Shown here: one piece after another, positions 42,928 through 56,300 of the stretch
How positions within the stretch are numbered: position 1 is the first letter of the stretch
How the letters are laid out: every line of letters begins with the position of its first letter
Origin: Thelonectria olida
Taxonomy: Eukaryota; Ascomycota; Sordariomycetes; Hypocreales; Nectriaceae
NCBI GenBank assembly: GCA_020736575.1
Contig: JAGPYM010000003.1
Span: 2,852,001-2,916,000 of the forward strand
Length of the DNA stretch: 64,000 bases
Direction of reading: 5' to 3'
Position numbers and translations under genes: made by a program
Notes under the pieces: model-generated
The model's input: only the letters and a program-made list of their open reading frames with translations
Told to the model about the DNA's origin: nothing
The model's database searches: none

Positions 42928-44007
42928 TCACTGGGTATCTACACCAGCAATTGCCTGGTCCGAGTCGTCGCTTGGTAGATTTTCATCCCGTCGCATAATC
43001 AACTCTTTGAGACGCCGTCGATTATTCCTCCATGTGAAGAGGTCTTCGACTTGTTGATTCTTTATCGACGGAGTCACTTGATGCCCGCTCTCATCCTTGA
43101 GAAAATCGGGTATGTCCTCTTCCTGTTTTGCATCTGCTCCGCTTGAGTTTTGTGGCCCATCGCCGACGTGCCATGCGAATGGCACCAAATGAGCCTCTTC
43201 TATGTGCGCCTTGAATTCTTCGTCATTGTCAAAACTGCGAGGTGCATCCTTTTTGGCGCAGCTTGCCCAGCCGCACGTAGCATCGTAGCCGTGGACGATG
43301 TAGACATGGCGTCGCAGAGTATCCAAATTGTGCAGTTCCGCCTTGCACCCTTGCCACTCGCACAGAAACGCGATGAATGGTGCCTTTAGTTTGCGGTATA
43401 GTTCCTCAGGTTGCGGTGATGGCGCCTTTGGTGGCCGTCCTCGGCGCTTTGGAAATCCGTTGGGATGAGGCCTTGGCTTGACTGGTCTGGTTTGACGCGA
43501 CGACGCAGCTGTCGCGGGCAATGTTCGTGGCTGGACATTGTATGGTCTCGTTGGCCTCCACCCTTTGGGTCTGCCACGGCCGCGATAGGTCCCTGATGAT
43601 GCGCCACCCTGGTTGCTCGGACTGAGATTTGCCAGCGCGCCGACTTCCGAGGGACCTGATGGCAATTTCAAGTGTGCTCCCGAAGGGGTCAGGCCCGAAA
43701 CTACGGGCCGGCGCACCTCTTTGTGGTTGACTTCCGTTCCGAATTGCCTAGGTCTCTCCGGTGATGCGCCTAAAACGACAACAATTCTCGACGCTCCAGA
43801 AGGGCTCAGCGCGGTGCTCAGGGGGTTGTCCTGGGCGACCTGACCCTTGGCTGGACTTTGGCTCCTCGTCGAAGGCTGGGTTGCCAATGGGTCCTCGGAG
43901 CTGATACTGCCAGTGTCGCGGTCATACTGAGTGAGATGCGCTGGTAAGAAGATCTGTCTGGATGATTGGAGAGGCGCGTTGTCATGTCCGGCGCGATTCG
44001 GGTCCAT
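42928..44007 (-). CDS. AT-hook / C2H2 zinc-finger protein
   Basis: Single exon as read, 359 aa from ATG 44007; the upstream frame lacks an ATG. AT-hook-like motifs are RGRGRPKGWRP and KRRGRPPKAP. Then comes a C2H2-type unit, CEWQGCKAELHNLDTLRRH..H, a second Cys/His group CGWASCAKKD...HIEEAH, and a Glu-rich tail. Probably a nuclear DNA-binding protein; targets are unknown. The reading ends ACC CAG TGA, and the sequence there (CA|GTGAGT) is also a perfect splice donor, so a further C-terminal exon downstream cannot be excluded. Confidence 0.8.
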   Translation of the reverse strand: MDPNRAGHDNAPLQSSRQIFLPAHLTQYDRDTGSISSEDPLATQPSTRSQSPAKGQVAQDNPLSTALSPSGASRIVVVLGASPERPRQFGTEVNHKEVRRPVVSGLTPSGAHLKLPSGPSEVGALANLSPSNQGGASSGTYRGRGRPKGWRPTRPYNVQPRTLPATAASSRQTRPVKPRPHPNGFPKRRGRPPKAPSPQPEELYRKLKAPFIAFLCEWQGCKAELHNLDTLRRHVYIVHGYDATCGWASCAKKDAPRSFDNDEEFKAHIEEAHLVPFAWHVGDGPQNSSGADAKQEEDIPDFLKDESGHQVTPSIKNQQVEDLFTWRNNRRRLKELIMRRDENLPSDDSDQAIAGVDTQ

Positions 44008-44350
44008 CTTGCGCGTCAATGGCCAGCTGTTGCACCTGTGCCAAAAGTTTCCTAAAAGAGCGTCTTCAAGATAAACAATGAGGGTTTTCGTCAAGGAAAT
44101 TGCCTGGAGGGGGATATTTCTCTGGAATGAATGCGATTTTGAGCCGCTCTCAATCGTAGGCACAAGCAAGATGTGAGAGTTGCTTGTTTTGCCGCGTCAG
44201 CACGTGACACGTATTTGCACTATTTCAGAGTATCCGCGGCCGCGCAAGAAAAGTGAGTTTTCAAAGAATTTGAAATTTGAGTTGACATTGAGTCTCTAAT
44301 TTAGGTAGATCTGATATCTAGGTATCTAATGAAGTGATTCAGTTTACTCG
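44008..44350. other. Spacer, promoter of the AT-hook gene
   Basis: About 340 bp with no gene; AT-rich toward the amidase stop. Confidence 0.5.
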
Positions 44351-46393
44351 CTAACCATGCACACCTGCCTCAGACTCCCTTGAAACAGTTTTCGCTCTTG
44401 ATATAATATCCTCCCAAATCGGGGGCCTGCACCGTTGATCCCTTCTAGCAGCCTCTGCCTCAGCGCCAAATTCCAAAAGCGCATCCTCGCTGCACCACTC
44501 TCCCGTAGCCATCAAACCAATGGGTATCTTTCCTTCTGTATTTTCATCTGCCACTTCGCCTGCCCTGTCTTGCCCCTCTGGAATCACAAATCCAGCAGGG
44601 ACGGAAATCGATGGTAGCCCGCAAAGGTTAGCCAACCATACGTAGGTCATGCTCTCTAGCGTCATATTGCCGTCGAGAAGACCGTGTTGTAGTTCAGCAC
44701 TGCCACCGCGGATCGGTGAGCCTGCACAGGCCGCGGTAGGTGTGATGATGAGCATGCCAGGGTGGGCACGCCACAAATGGGATAGATGCTGCATGAGCAG
44801 CTGTCTTAGCTTCTGTGCGAGGAGATAATCTCTGGCTGGCGTTGTCCGTCCAAGAGCCAGCAAGATCTTGTTTGCAGCAGAAACCTTGCTCGTATCGGGG
44901 AGAAGGCTGGCTGCATCTGTAAGCACAGTCATTGCATGCGCTGCTTGACCTTCGAGTGTAAATGGAATGTTGATGGAGACAACGCTATAACCGTATTCCG
45001 AACAGAGCTTTCCGACCATGTCTTTAACAACGCTCTGTACGCCAAGCCTGGCGCATGAAAACCACTTATCGTCTATTCCCAGTAGCTTAGTTAGGGGTTT
45101 CGAGGGTTGGCGACATAGTGGCGGGAACCGAGAAGAGGGATGAGGTTCGGCGATGACCTTGTATACGGCGGCGAGAGAGTACATGTCGGATGCCATGGGC
45201 CCTTGAACGCAGCAAGTTGGGGCACAGTTTGGTGTCGGGTACGAGGAAAGGCGTGCGTGCGTTGGCTTCAGTCCAAAAATGGAACAATAGGCTGCTGGAA
45301 TTCGAATGCTTCCACCAGCGTCACCTCCCAGGGCAATTGGAACCAAGCCCGCTCCAACTGCATAGCCAGGGCCGGAAGAGCTGCCGCCTGGGTAGTAAGC
45401 TGGGTTGAAGGGGTTGAGAGGTGTGCCATGGTGAGGGTTGCATCCAGTGGTGTCTTGAGTCAAGTTAGTAAAGTAAGTCTGATATGGCCGAACAGATGCC
45501 TCAAGTATTGACTCACCCATACCAAACTCATGCATGGTGAGCTTCCCTAGAATTACAACACCTGCTTCCTCCAGCTTCCGAATAGAATAGTTGGTTACTG
45601 AGCCACTCTTGACTGACTTGCCAGAATAGTTTCGTAGAGACCCCATTGTCATTGTGTATCCATCCAGGTCAAAGTCGTCCTTGACACCAGCGGGAACACC
45701 ATCCAAGACGCCAAGTGATCGACCTTCCCGGTAACGTATCGTGGATTCTTCGGCGGCCTTGAGAACGAGGTCGACTCTTGTGCTGAGCCATGCCGAAGCG
45801 TGGTTTCCAGAAGGGGACACATCGCGACGAATCAAAGGGAGGAGGGCCTTGGCCACATCGGTTGGAGTAGCCTGACCCGATAGGTATAGTTTGTGATAAT
45901 CGGCCACTGAATAGTATTGAGATTGTGGCAGGGGTTTCGAGAAGTTGTGGTGTGAGGGTGGAGGAGTTGGAGGCCGGGATGAAGGTTCAGGTTGATTGAA
46001 GGTGGAATCCTGTGGTATGGGGATGACGGCTGGGTCGTATCGGGCCTCGTAACACTCCAGCAACCCCTGAATATTTCGTAGGGCATCGAAGCCAGCATCG
46101 CGCCAGACCAACTCCCGGATGAATCGAACCGACTCTATTCTTCGCTCGAGTTAGGTGAGTTTAGGTAAGAGTCGGGTGTGGCACTTACAGAAAGGCGACA
46201 AAGACAAGAATAGGCCCTCTCAATACAGGGCTTACTGGTCGTTTCTTGGGTAATAGGTCGTCGGGACTGGTCCTTGTCAGTGGCGAATCAAGACATGGGT
46301 GGAGTTGAATGTTATCAACCTTTGTTGTGGTTCTGGGTAGTTGGAAAACATCTGCTGCTCCATCGAAAGGGGCGAATGTGGTACTGTTTCCAT
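44351..46393 (-). CDS. Amidase signature family enzyme
   Basis: Three exons: 46320-46393, 46189-46266 and 44351-46139 (introns 53 and 49 bp), 646 aa. An in-frame ATG at 46363 is an alternative start. The last acceptor must be AAG at 46140-46142; the nearby TAG would break the frame. A hydrophobic segment (LRGPILVFVAFLIESV) near residues 37-52 may anchor the protein in a membrane. The Ser-Ser-Lys triad is present: GVPAGVKDDFD (Lys), PGGSSSGPGYAVGAG (cis-Ser) and GGDAGGSIRIPA (nucleophile Ser). It hydrolyses amides to acid plus ammonia. It is unrelated to the nitrilase-fold gene at 25.6 kb. Confidence 0.88.
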
Positions 46394-48082
46394 TATGGTG
46401 AAGGATTGTGTATGCGAGGTAGAGGAGTAAGTAAAAGGAGATATAAGTTGTCACTTGTTCAACGCAGCCAGCTGTGTTGTCAATGGAAAAGATGATTCGG
46501 TCGAATAGCAGAAATAATACCCTCTTGGTTATGTCAAAGTGTCGATGAAAGTGTCTTGAGCTTCTCGAAGACGGTGCCGATCATTACTTATTATAATAAC
46601 AACAACGGTTCAGGTCAGCGTTTTGGACTCATCGGTATTGGCGAGCCGCTGACATGGTAACGTTCGCTCCTTTCGGAACGAGAGAGCCAATAGTGAAGGC
46701 CAAAGGAACCAAACGAAACGGACAGCAGATAAAAAGGGCATAGCCGGTGGACCTCAACTGCATCTATGGCTGCTGAATACCAAATTCCCGGGACTTGGTC
46801 GCCAGCCTGTGGACCGCGGCAGGGCACAGTGGAACGCGAGGCCTTGAGCGAAGGCATTGCATGGCGTGCGAGTTCAAATTAGGAAACGAGGCGTCCTTTC
46901 CATTCGCAGACTCGGAAGTGCTGCTGCATTGTTAGATGGTAGCTGGAAAAACGCACCTTGTTGTGCGGACAGGGCGCTATTGAAGTCCACGTCGTCGACA
47001 GTCGGCGTTTCCGGACCCAGAAACGAGACGCTATTGAAGGATCCCAAGATTCTAGCGCTAGTCTTGTTTTCTCAGCCGCGCTAATCGAAGTGACTATGCT
47101 AGACTTGTCGATCTGATGGAGCCAAGCTGCTGGAAGTCGTGATGGTTGCAAAGGTTTGTTTTGTGAAGAGGTTATCGCGGCGTGGATGATATACTAGAGG
47201 GGTAGTCGATTGATTAATTGAATTGACAGGCGATCTTGTTGCATCCAAATGCTCACTATTGTCAGAGCTGACCGAGTCTTGTATCCAGCACTCATCCACC
47301 CATTGTGTTCTGATCGCTGCTCTGATTATTTAGACAACAACTTCCAAGTCGTCTTTTGCTCACGACTCTCACATGGTGAAACACACACATCTCCATCGTC
47401 CAACCCCTCGAGTCCCCTGCAACTGGAGGCCGTCTGCCATGTTGGGTTGCAACCTGTCTCGTCTAACTAGTGTCTTGGTACAATAAATAGTCTGCTGCTA
47501 TTGCCTGGCGGTGTGCGGTAGGCTTGTAATAGCGTCCTGCTCTCCGTGCCCACCCAAAATCGTTCCACCAGCACGTCGAGTTTCTGCACCAAAGAAGAAA
47601 CCCTTTCGCCAGGTCGGGGGCAAACGAAAGCAAATAAACTAAGAGACTGCCTTGTCCCTACTCAGCAGTCGAGGCTTTCAGGGTTCAACCTGCATGAGAG
47701 CAAAAGGGCCAAAAATGGCTTGTGCAGCGGAGACGGGGTGCATCTGGAATGTCTTGGGAGGCCGATGGCTTCGGAGTGTTTTCTTCTCTGGACCGTCTGC
47801 TCCGTAGCCACGAAAAGACTATCGATGTTACTAAAGTGTTGATTGGTTCATGTACGCTCAAGGCGTAGCTGTGCAAGTCTTGCATTGAGGTTATCTTGGC
47901 TAACTGAAATAATAGAAGGCAGGCTCGCTCCTGGTGTCGTGGATCATGGTGGCTGGACCCTATCTCCTCCTTCCCCAGGTACCTAACTTTAGACACCATT
48001 GAGGCCGCCTGTCCTGCCTCATCTCGGACTTATACTTGGCGAGGAAGTCGTACTGGTCGCAAGCCAGGCTAGACCTTCCACC
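46394..48082. other. Intergenic region between divergent amidase and ABC transporter
   Basis: About 1.7 kb. No open frame with a domain or splice structure. It must include both promoters; long upstream regions are common for stress-induced drug pumps. Confidence 0.55.
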
Positions 48083-51000
48083 ATGGCGGACAGCCATCAC
48101 TCGACGTCATCCGATACCGAGAAGTGCAGGCCCACGTCGGATCAATCTGGCGACGGCATCGAATTGCTCGCTCGACAACTCGCGGCCGGCGCAGAACGGC
48201 AGTACGGCAATGAGATGGACACTGCAATCACTCCTGTCAAAGGCAGCGCCTTGGACCCGTCTTCTCCTCATTTCGACTCGGCGCTATGGATCAAGTCATT
48301 GGTTCACCTCCTCGAGTCGGACCAAGACGCTGTGCCATTGCGAAGTACAGGCGTGGCTTTTCGACACCTGAACGTCTTTGGCTATTCCACGCGGAATCAC
48401 TTTCAACAGACTACTGGGAATATCTTTTTGAGCATCTTTCAAAAATTGACGTACCGACTTTCCAATGCTGGCTCCAGGCGAAGCCAGATACTCGACGACT
48501 TTGAGGGCATCGTCGACCCGGGCGAGATGCTTCTTGTTCTCGGTCCGCCTGGATCTGGGTGCTCAACATTCCTCAGAGCGATTTCTGGCCGCACAGAAGG
48601 GATCAGTATTTCCAAGGATTCTTACATCAATTTCCGAGGTGAGTGCTCCGACGTCAAGTTGCTTTGCTTGCTCAATTAGCCCTAACTCTTTTGCTCTTAG
48701 GTATCTCGCCCCGAGATATGCACACTCGATTCCGAAGCGATCTACTGTACAATGCTGAGACTGATGTCCACCTTGCGCCCTTATCGGTTGGAGACACGCT
48801 CGAGTTTGCTTCCTTGGTGCGCGTGCCTGCCAAGATCCCGCAGGGTTACACCAAGAAGCAGTTTGCAACAGCCTATCGCGATGCCATCATGGCAATCTTT
48901 GGCATCAGCCACACCATCGACACCAAAGTCGGCGACGACTTCATACGGGGGATATCTGGTGGAGAGAGGAAGAGAGTCAGTATTGCTGAAGCAGCTCTCA
49001 CCGGCGCAAAGGTCCAATGCTGGGACAATTCCACTCGAGGTCTCGACAGCGGCAACGCCATCTCTTTTTGTAAGACCCTGAGAGCTCAGGCCGATTTTAT
49101 GCACGTCGCTGCTCTTGTTGCCATTTACCAAGCTCCCGAGAGCGCTTACGATGTGAGAATTACTCAACGACAGGAACTTGTGGGAAACTGGCTAATAAAA
49201 GCAACTAGACCTTTGACAAGGTCACCGTCTTGTACGATGGGCGCCAGATCTACTTTGGCAAGACAGGCGATGCGAAGAAGTATTTCGAGAATCTCGGATT
49301 CGAATGTGAGCGAAAAGAAGGACGTCTTTGCCACACAAAGGCTCCATACTGATGCTCTTGTTGCAGGCCCTGAACGACAAACCACTGCCGACTTCTTGAC
49401 TTCGATGACGTCCCCCCATGAGCGACAAATCAAGCAGGGATTCGAGTCCACGGCACCCCGTACGGCTGACGAGTTTGCTGCTTGTTGGCAGATCTCATAC
49501 GAGCGAGCAGAACTGATCACCAAGCTCGAGGCCTACGACAAGGCCAATCCGTCCCAACAACGATTAAACGAGTTCGCACAGGGTCGGAGAGCAGAAATGG
49601 GGAAATCTCGACGGGCTCAGTCTCCGTTTACTGTTTCATACCTCGAACAGGTCCGGCTTTGCGTGTGGCGAGGATGGAAGAGATTGCTCGCTGATCCCGC
49701 CTTCACCATTGCACAACTCGTCTTCAATCTCACCATGGGCCTTGTTCTCGGAAGCGGCTTCTACAACCTGCCGTTCGACACAGGAAGCTTCTATCATCGC
49801 GGTGCTGTTGTGTTCTTTGCACTCCTCTTCAATGCTTTCGCCAGTGAGCTGGAGGTCAGTTGAGCAGATAGACGTTGCCAGAATCTGCCAGCCCTGATAC
49901 TGATTCCATTTACTAGGTCCTCACTCTGTACATGCAACGGCCTGTGGTAGAGAAGCATCACCAGTATGCCTTCTACCATCAATCTGCAGAGGCCGTCTCA
50001 AGCTACATCATGGAATTGCCCTACAAAATCACAAACGCCATCAGTTTCAACACCATGGTTTACTGGCTGTCAGGCCTTCGACGCGAACCCGGCCCATACT
50101 TCTTCTTCGTCCTGACCAACTTCCTCGTGACGCTGGCCATGTCGGGCCTCTACCGCACCATCGCTTCCATCGCTCGGACATCTCACCAAGCCCTTGTCCC
50201 TGTCGCCATCATCACCATTGGCGTCATGATCTACACAGGTTTCACCATTCCCACTGAATTCTTACCGCGTTGGTCAGGATGGATGCGCCACATCGACCCC
50301 ATTAGATATGGGTTTGAGGCGCTTCTCGCCAATGAATTCCACGGTCGAGAATTCCCTTGCGCACAGCTCATCCCATTTGGAGGGCCCTACGATTCTATTC
50401 CTGACCAGAATCGTGCCTGCCCCGAGGTTGGCGCTTTTGACAAAGACCGAGGTACGGTGAATGGAGACAGCCACATCGAGCTCAAGTACAGTTTCTATCA
50501 CTCGCACAAGTGGAGGTAGGTCGTTGCCTCATTTTCTATGCGATTTTTCACTAACGCGTGATAGAAACATTGGGGTTCTGGCTGGCTTTGCTGTGCTATT
50601 CTTTTGTACTTACATCTTCACGGCTGAGTATGCTCGACCACCCAAGACAAGAGGCGAAATCCTCGTCTTCCAACGTTCCAAAGCGGACAAGAAGCAAAGG
50701 CCAGCGCACAAGGACCTTGAGAACCAAGTGTCTGAGACGGAACTTGTTGAAAAGGTGGCGGTATCCTCAATAGCCAAGGAAGACGGGATACAAAACTACA
50801 GTCCTGGCAACAGACCGATTTTCCACTGGGAAGACTTGTGCTGCGACATTAAGATAAACGGCAAGGATCGGCGAATTCTCGATCACGTAGATGGCTGGGT
50901 AAAGCCGGGCACTACGACGGCGCTTATGGTGAGTCGATTTGGTGATGAGGCATGGAACAAAAGCTGACCTTGTACGTCGCGCAGGGCGCATCTGGTGCAG

Positions 51001-52920
51001 GGAAGACGACTCTTCTTGATGCTCTCGCTACCAGACTCAAAATTGGTGTCCTAATGGGCGATACCATGGTCAATGGTAACCCTACTGACAAGTCGTTTTC
51101 CCACCAGGTTGGATATGCACAGCAGCAAGATTTGCATCTCGAGACTTCAACAGTGCGCGAAGCTTTGGAGTTCAGCGCACTGTTGAGACAAAGCGCCGAA
51201 ACTCCGCGTGCAGAGAAGCTGGCCTATGTCGATGAAATCATTCAAGTCCTAGAAATGGAGAAGTTTGCAGATGCAATCGTCGGCGCGCCGGGAGAAGGAC
51301 TCAATGTTGAGCAACGGAAGCGATTGACGATTGGCGTCGAACTTGCTGCAAGACCCCAGCTCCTCGTGTTTCTCGACGAGCCGACTTCGGGCCTGGACTC
51401 ACAAACTTCCTGGTCAGTCTGTAACTTGATCAACAAGCTGGCCAAGAGCGGGCAGGCCATTCTTTGCACCATCCACCAACCCTCGGCCATGCTCTTCTCT
51501 CGTTTCGATAGACTACTTCTCCTTCAGCCTGGGGGTAAGCCAGTGTACTTCGGTGGTAAGTCAATCCTTCTCTCTTCATTATCATGCCCTAATCTGTGCA
51601 GACATCGGCAAAAACTCGCAAACCGTCATTGACTACTTTGAGAGAAACGGCGCTCCCCAATGCCCACCAAAGGCCAATCCTGCCGAATGGATCCTGAAGA
51701 CTACTCTCCCTTCTACCAACGGGCCGGACTGGTCTGAAATATGGCGATCCTCGGAAGAGTTCGCGGAAATGAAGGCTGAACTCAGACGACTCCGATACTT
51801 GGAGCCGCTCAGCTGCGTAGGCAACGTCGAGGAGTGTTCGTCCCAGCATCATGAGTTTGTCTCTTCCTTCATGACCCAACTCTGGCAAGTCTTCCTTCGA
51901 ACATTGAGGCACTTCTGGAGGTGCCCAACGTACATCTGGTCCAAACTCTCCGTGACCATTCTGTTTGTGAGTTACCCCTAGCCATGGCTTCCTCCCCCGT
52001 GACTAATATCCAAGCAGGCACTCTTTCTCGGCTTCAACTTCCGAGGCTCCGATAGCAGCATTCAGGGAATGCAGAACCAGCTTTACGCTTTCTTCATGGG
52101 TTTCCTCATTTTACAGCCTTACAATAAGCAGATCATGCCTTTCTTCACCCCACAGAGGTCGCTGTTCGAGGCCAGAGAGGGACCGTCAAAGATCTACCAC
52201 TGGACAGTGTTTGTCCTCACTCAAGTGATGGTCGAGCTCATCTGGAACACTCTTGGTGCTGCTCTCTTCTTTCTCTGCTGGTTCTATCCCGTCGGCTTCC
52301 AGCACAACATGACGCATGACAGTCACGGCCGCGGCTTCACCACATTCCTCTTCATCTGGCAGCTCATCCTCTGGATCTCGACATTGTCACAGGCTGCCAT
52401 CGCGCCCATTGCATCTGCCGAGCTCGCAGCTGTGCCTGCGACCTTCATTGGCATTCTTTCAATGGCCTTTTGTGGCATTGGCGTTACGCGTGAGCAGATG
52501 CCTGCTATCTGGTCTGATGGCATGTACTGGATCTCGCCCATGAACTACCTCGCCTCGGGTGCTCTGAGCACTGCACTCCACGGGGTGAATGTGACTTGTT
52601 CAGCCAGCGAGATTGTGGCCATTCCTGAGATTGGTAACAGGTCCTGCGAAGACTATCTGCTCCCCTTTGTTGTTGGGGGCGCTGGCGGCAGGCTTGTCAA
52701 CAGCTCCGTCGATGGTTCGTGTGGATGGTGTCCGTTGGAGACGGCAGACGACTTTCTGGCCAGGTTTGACATTCAAAACAACCATGTGTGGAGGAACTTT
52801 GGTATTCTTTGGGCTTACATTGTCTTCAATATCGGGGCTGCCTTGGGGTTGTACTATTGGGCGAGGGTTCCGAAACGCCAGGGCTTGAAGCGAAGTTATC
52901 ATCATCACGCCGACGACTAA
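48083..52920 (+). CDS. PDR-type ABC transporter (pleiotropic drug efflux)
   Basis: Nine exons: 48083-48638, 48701-49152, 49209-49305, 49367-49854, 49917-50515, 50565-50928, 50985-51555, 51602-51966 and 52018-52920, 1464 aa. Full-size (NBD-TMD)x2 layout. NBD1 is near residue 150 with the degenerate PDR Walker [10 protein letters not shown], signature [13 protein letters not shown] and Walker [15 protein letters not shown]2 is near residue 853 with canonical [20 protein letters not shown] and [11 protein letters not shown]. That asymmetry is normal for fungal PDR/CDR pumps. It exports drugs, toxins or lipids across the plasma membrane. The Cys-containing loop before the last membrane segment is also typical. 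All introns are GT-AG with consistent phases. Confidence 0.95.
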
Positions 52921-53313
52921 CTCGGACATACGCCTTTATGACTTGCATACAACCTGAATACTTCTTTGTCGATATGATTACGCCTTCAGAACTTAGATAA
53001 TATGATTAACCCTTCCCCTTCAAAGGGCGTCGCGTGTTCGTGTCTAGGTCTGTATCTGGGTCTATGACGAGGCGGCATCATACCATACGCCTACACACTT
53101 GACATATAAGTAGAGACGGTACGAGTATCAGCCAAGTTTGATGATGAAGTCGTAAAGCAGATTTAATGAATGACCTAGCAATACCCCGTAGCCGAAATCC
53201 GTAATCATACACTGTCATGCGCCTTGGTACAATCTTAAAGGCTTCACCCATTACCATTCTGAACTCAGGACACCAAGACCATTAAAATGTCAATCAAACC
53301 ACCCATTGTCACC
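52921..53313. other. Spacer between convergent genes
   Basis: 393 bp of 3' flank shared by the ABC transporter and the C2-domain gene. No gene. Confidence 0.6.
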
Positions 53314-56300
53314 TTACACCTCAGTTTCAACATCAGGCTTTCGTCCATCTAATGAGCCCAGGGTTTTCACCTTGCGCATGGCAAACAAGGCCTCGTCCTT
53401 GGCAAACTGGACGTTGCGCAAGGGGCGCCACTGCATCAGCCCGCGGTGCTTCCGGTGAAGATCGCGGCTGCGCTCTCGGTAGTCTTTGTACTTCTTAATA
53501 GGGTTCTTGCTGCTGGTGCTTCCGTTGCTGGCACCAGAGCCAGTTGTGGTGGCGGTTGCGTGACTGTCGACCGAAGGACGACCATCCGACGGAGCTGAGG
53601 GATCAGTGTCGCCATCGCGGATGCCTAGATCCGGATCGTCGTCTTCGTCGTCGTCGTCATCGTCGTCGCCGTTGCCGATGTCTTCGCCAAAGTCGTCATA
53701 CTCTTCACTTGCATCCGCGGCATGACCGTCTTGCTTGGCCATCAAAGCGGAAGGGTCCTGACCGAAGGCTCCGGTCCAGTCAGTGCCATCCTTGGCCAAC
53801 CACTTCTCCTTGTCCTTCTCGTTTGCCTGCGCCAGGACATCTCGACCTTGGGTCAAGGACTCTTCGTGGAGCTTCTGGATGACCTCGGGCACCTCGGCGC
53901 GGACTTCTTGCTGGCGCACTCCCTCGGCGTAGCAAGCCTCCCACGTCTCGATTGTCTCGCGCGTATCATTGGAGCTGACAAACTTGACGTGGTCAGAGTC
54001 GGTGCCAGCGGAGAATCGTCCACGGAAATGCACTCGTCCAACTTGCTGGATGTCAATATCGGGAATAGAATGGAAGTTCTCTTCCGTAATGTAGTTCTGC
54101 GAAAGTCTCAAGGAATTGTCGCACTTCCAGATGGGAATGTCAAAGTCCTTTTCTTCCCCGTCGGTCAACTCCAGCAACCACAACGCGGCATAAGCGTCCG
54201 GGCTTCGCTTGCCGGCGTAGAACTCGATGAATATAGGCGACGAGTAGCGGTGACGAACGGGGAGGCGAAGCGGAGTTTCCCCATTATTCTGATGGCTGAT
54301 ATCAATGACCATGCCGTCGCCCTCATGAGAGGAATAAGATTTCGCGACATTGGCAGATGAGCCCCCGGTTCGTAGCCGAATCTTAACTTTCTCGGCGGGT
54401 GCATAGTTGGTCGTAGTAATGGCATTGGAACGGAACTCAAAGGTTCCAATATCCCAACCGAGCTGAGGAGGTGGCAGTCGGAGCTCGACAGATCGGAAGA
54501 GGATAGACAGACGGATTCGTCCAAAACCAATGCCACCGTCCAACGGGTACCACCTAGTAGACTCGCTGCTGGTTTGTAGGATGTCGCCCAGCTTCAGGGG
54601 CACCAGACCAATGATAGGGTCATGCTGTCGGTTACGCGAGTCTCGGACGGCAACAGTGACGATGCAGGATCGCCAATCTCGAATAAATCTCTCCGTTCCA
54701 GCATTGAAGATTGGCTGAGAAGAAACAACCTTGGTTCTCGTCTTGTACACGAGATCATCGTTGATCAAAATGGTGCAGTACGAGCTGGGTAACGACTTGG
54801 ACTGTTCTTCCTTTACGGGGCCAGCCTCAGGCCGAGCCGGTTCATACTCCTTACCCTTTCGCTTGCCTTCGGAACCCTTAATGTTGGCCAACTCAAGACC
54901 TACAATCTGGTGAACGACAACACTGAGGATTCCCGAGGGCCAGAGCGGGTCGGGAGGAGTATGAATAACGGCATCTTCTTCCGTGGACTCGATAACGCCC
55001 GTCTCTTCCTGTAGCTCGGGCTTGTCACTGAGTTCCTTAGGAAGGTTGAGGTTCCTGCCATCGGTGCGAAGGGCCTTGCGAAATTGAGTCTTGCCGAAAA
55101 AGCCAACCTCCCAGTGCAGTTCTCCGGGCATCTCACTCTCGGCCTTGACGCCCTTGAGCCTAGACACCTGAGGGAACATCTTTCCGGGGTGCTGAATCAG
55201 CTTCTGGATGCTAAGTTCGATCTTTCCAACAACGTCGTCAGCGGAAGAGCGATCGCTATCCCAGAGCTCAACGGACAATTGCTCGTCAGCCTTAAGTAGG
55301 TCGGCAGTGACCAAGAGACCGCAGCTCTCCTCAAAGACAGGGTTCAGATCATCTTGGATCACGCGAGTACAGAATTGAGGCTTGGAGAACTTGGACCAGG
55401 CGATAGTGATGTATGGGTCAGAGCCGCCACCCTTGCTGCCACGCTGATCCTGTTTGCTGAGGCCAACAGCCTTGTGAATTCGTATAAACAGCACACCAAG
55501 TGCTTCCGTCTCCTTCTTGATGTCATCGCCTTGCAGCATCTTGCTCAAATCGAGAGTCATGCTCTTGGGAGCAACATACATGGACGCCGCAGCACCAATG
55601 GCCCAGTTCACAAAGTTTGAGATTAGGGGGAGATTGAGAATGTTCACGCCCTTTTCAATCATGGGCGTGCACCCAGCCTGAACCTTGGGAAGTCCCATAA
55701 GAGTAAAGGTCATGGTCTTGAGGAATGGGGGGTCTGGCGTAAGTTGCAACCTGATGCGCGCCGTGGCAACCAAGCCGATCAACTCAACCCAGATAGGCAG
55801 CGGCACGCCAAATAGACCTTTGATACCAAGATAAAAGACCAGCTGCATTCCCATGTTGCGGGCCTTGGAGGCAATATCGGCACCAGAGGGCTTTGCATGA
55901 TACGCAATAGCTACCTCCAAGTTGTAAAAGGACCCGGCCTGTTCGTTGGCAGCTAGCTCATCTGGGTCAGTATTCTCCTGGTTCTGTTTGTGCAGTTCAT
56001 CCTTGATATCTTGGACGTGGGAATCGGGCAGTGCTCGCATGTTGAGAATTCGGATAGGGTTGTTGCCCTGAGAAATGTCTGCCACTCGGACATTCTCAAT
56101 GATGCCGGGGACTGATGCAGCCATGACATCTTCAAGACTGTCTCGTGTTAGTCATACTGCTCTCGGCCGCTGATTTGAGCCCACTCACGTATCGGCGACG
56201 GCGGAAAACATTTCTGGGTTGACCAGCCCCCAGACGATTCCCAGCATAGTGTTCATCCACTCCACAGACTCTGGGATCAAGTTGGATGTGGCTGTCTCGC

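Noticed and set aside
46126..46190. Apparent frameshift between amidase exons 2 and 3
   Set aside because: Using the AAG acceptor at 46140-46142 instead of the nearby TAG restores the frame with a sensible hydrophobic sequence, so no lesion is needed.
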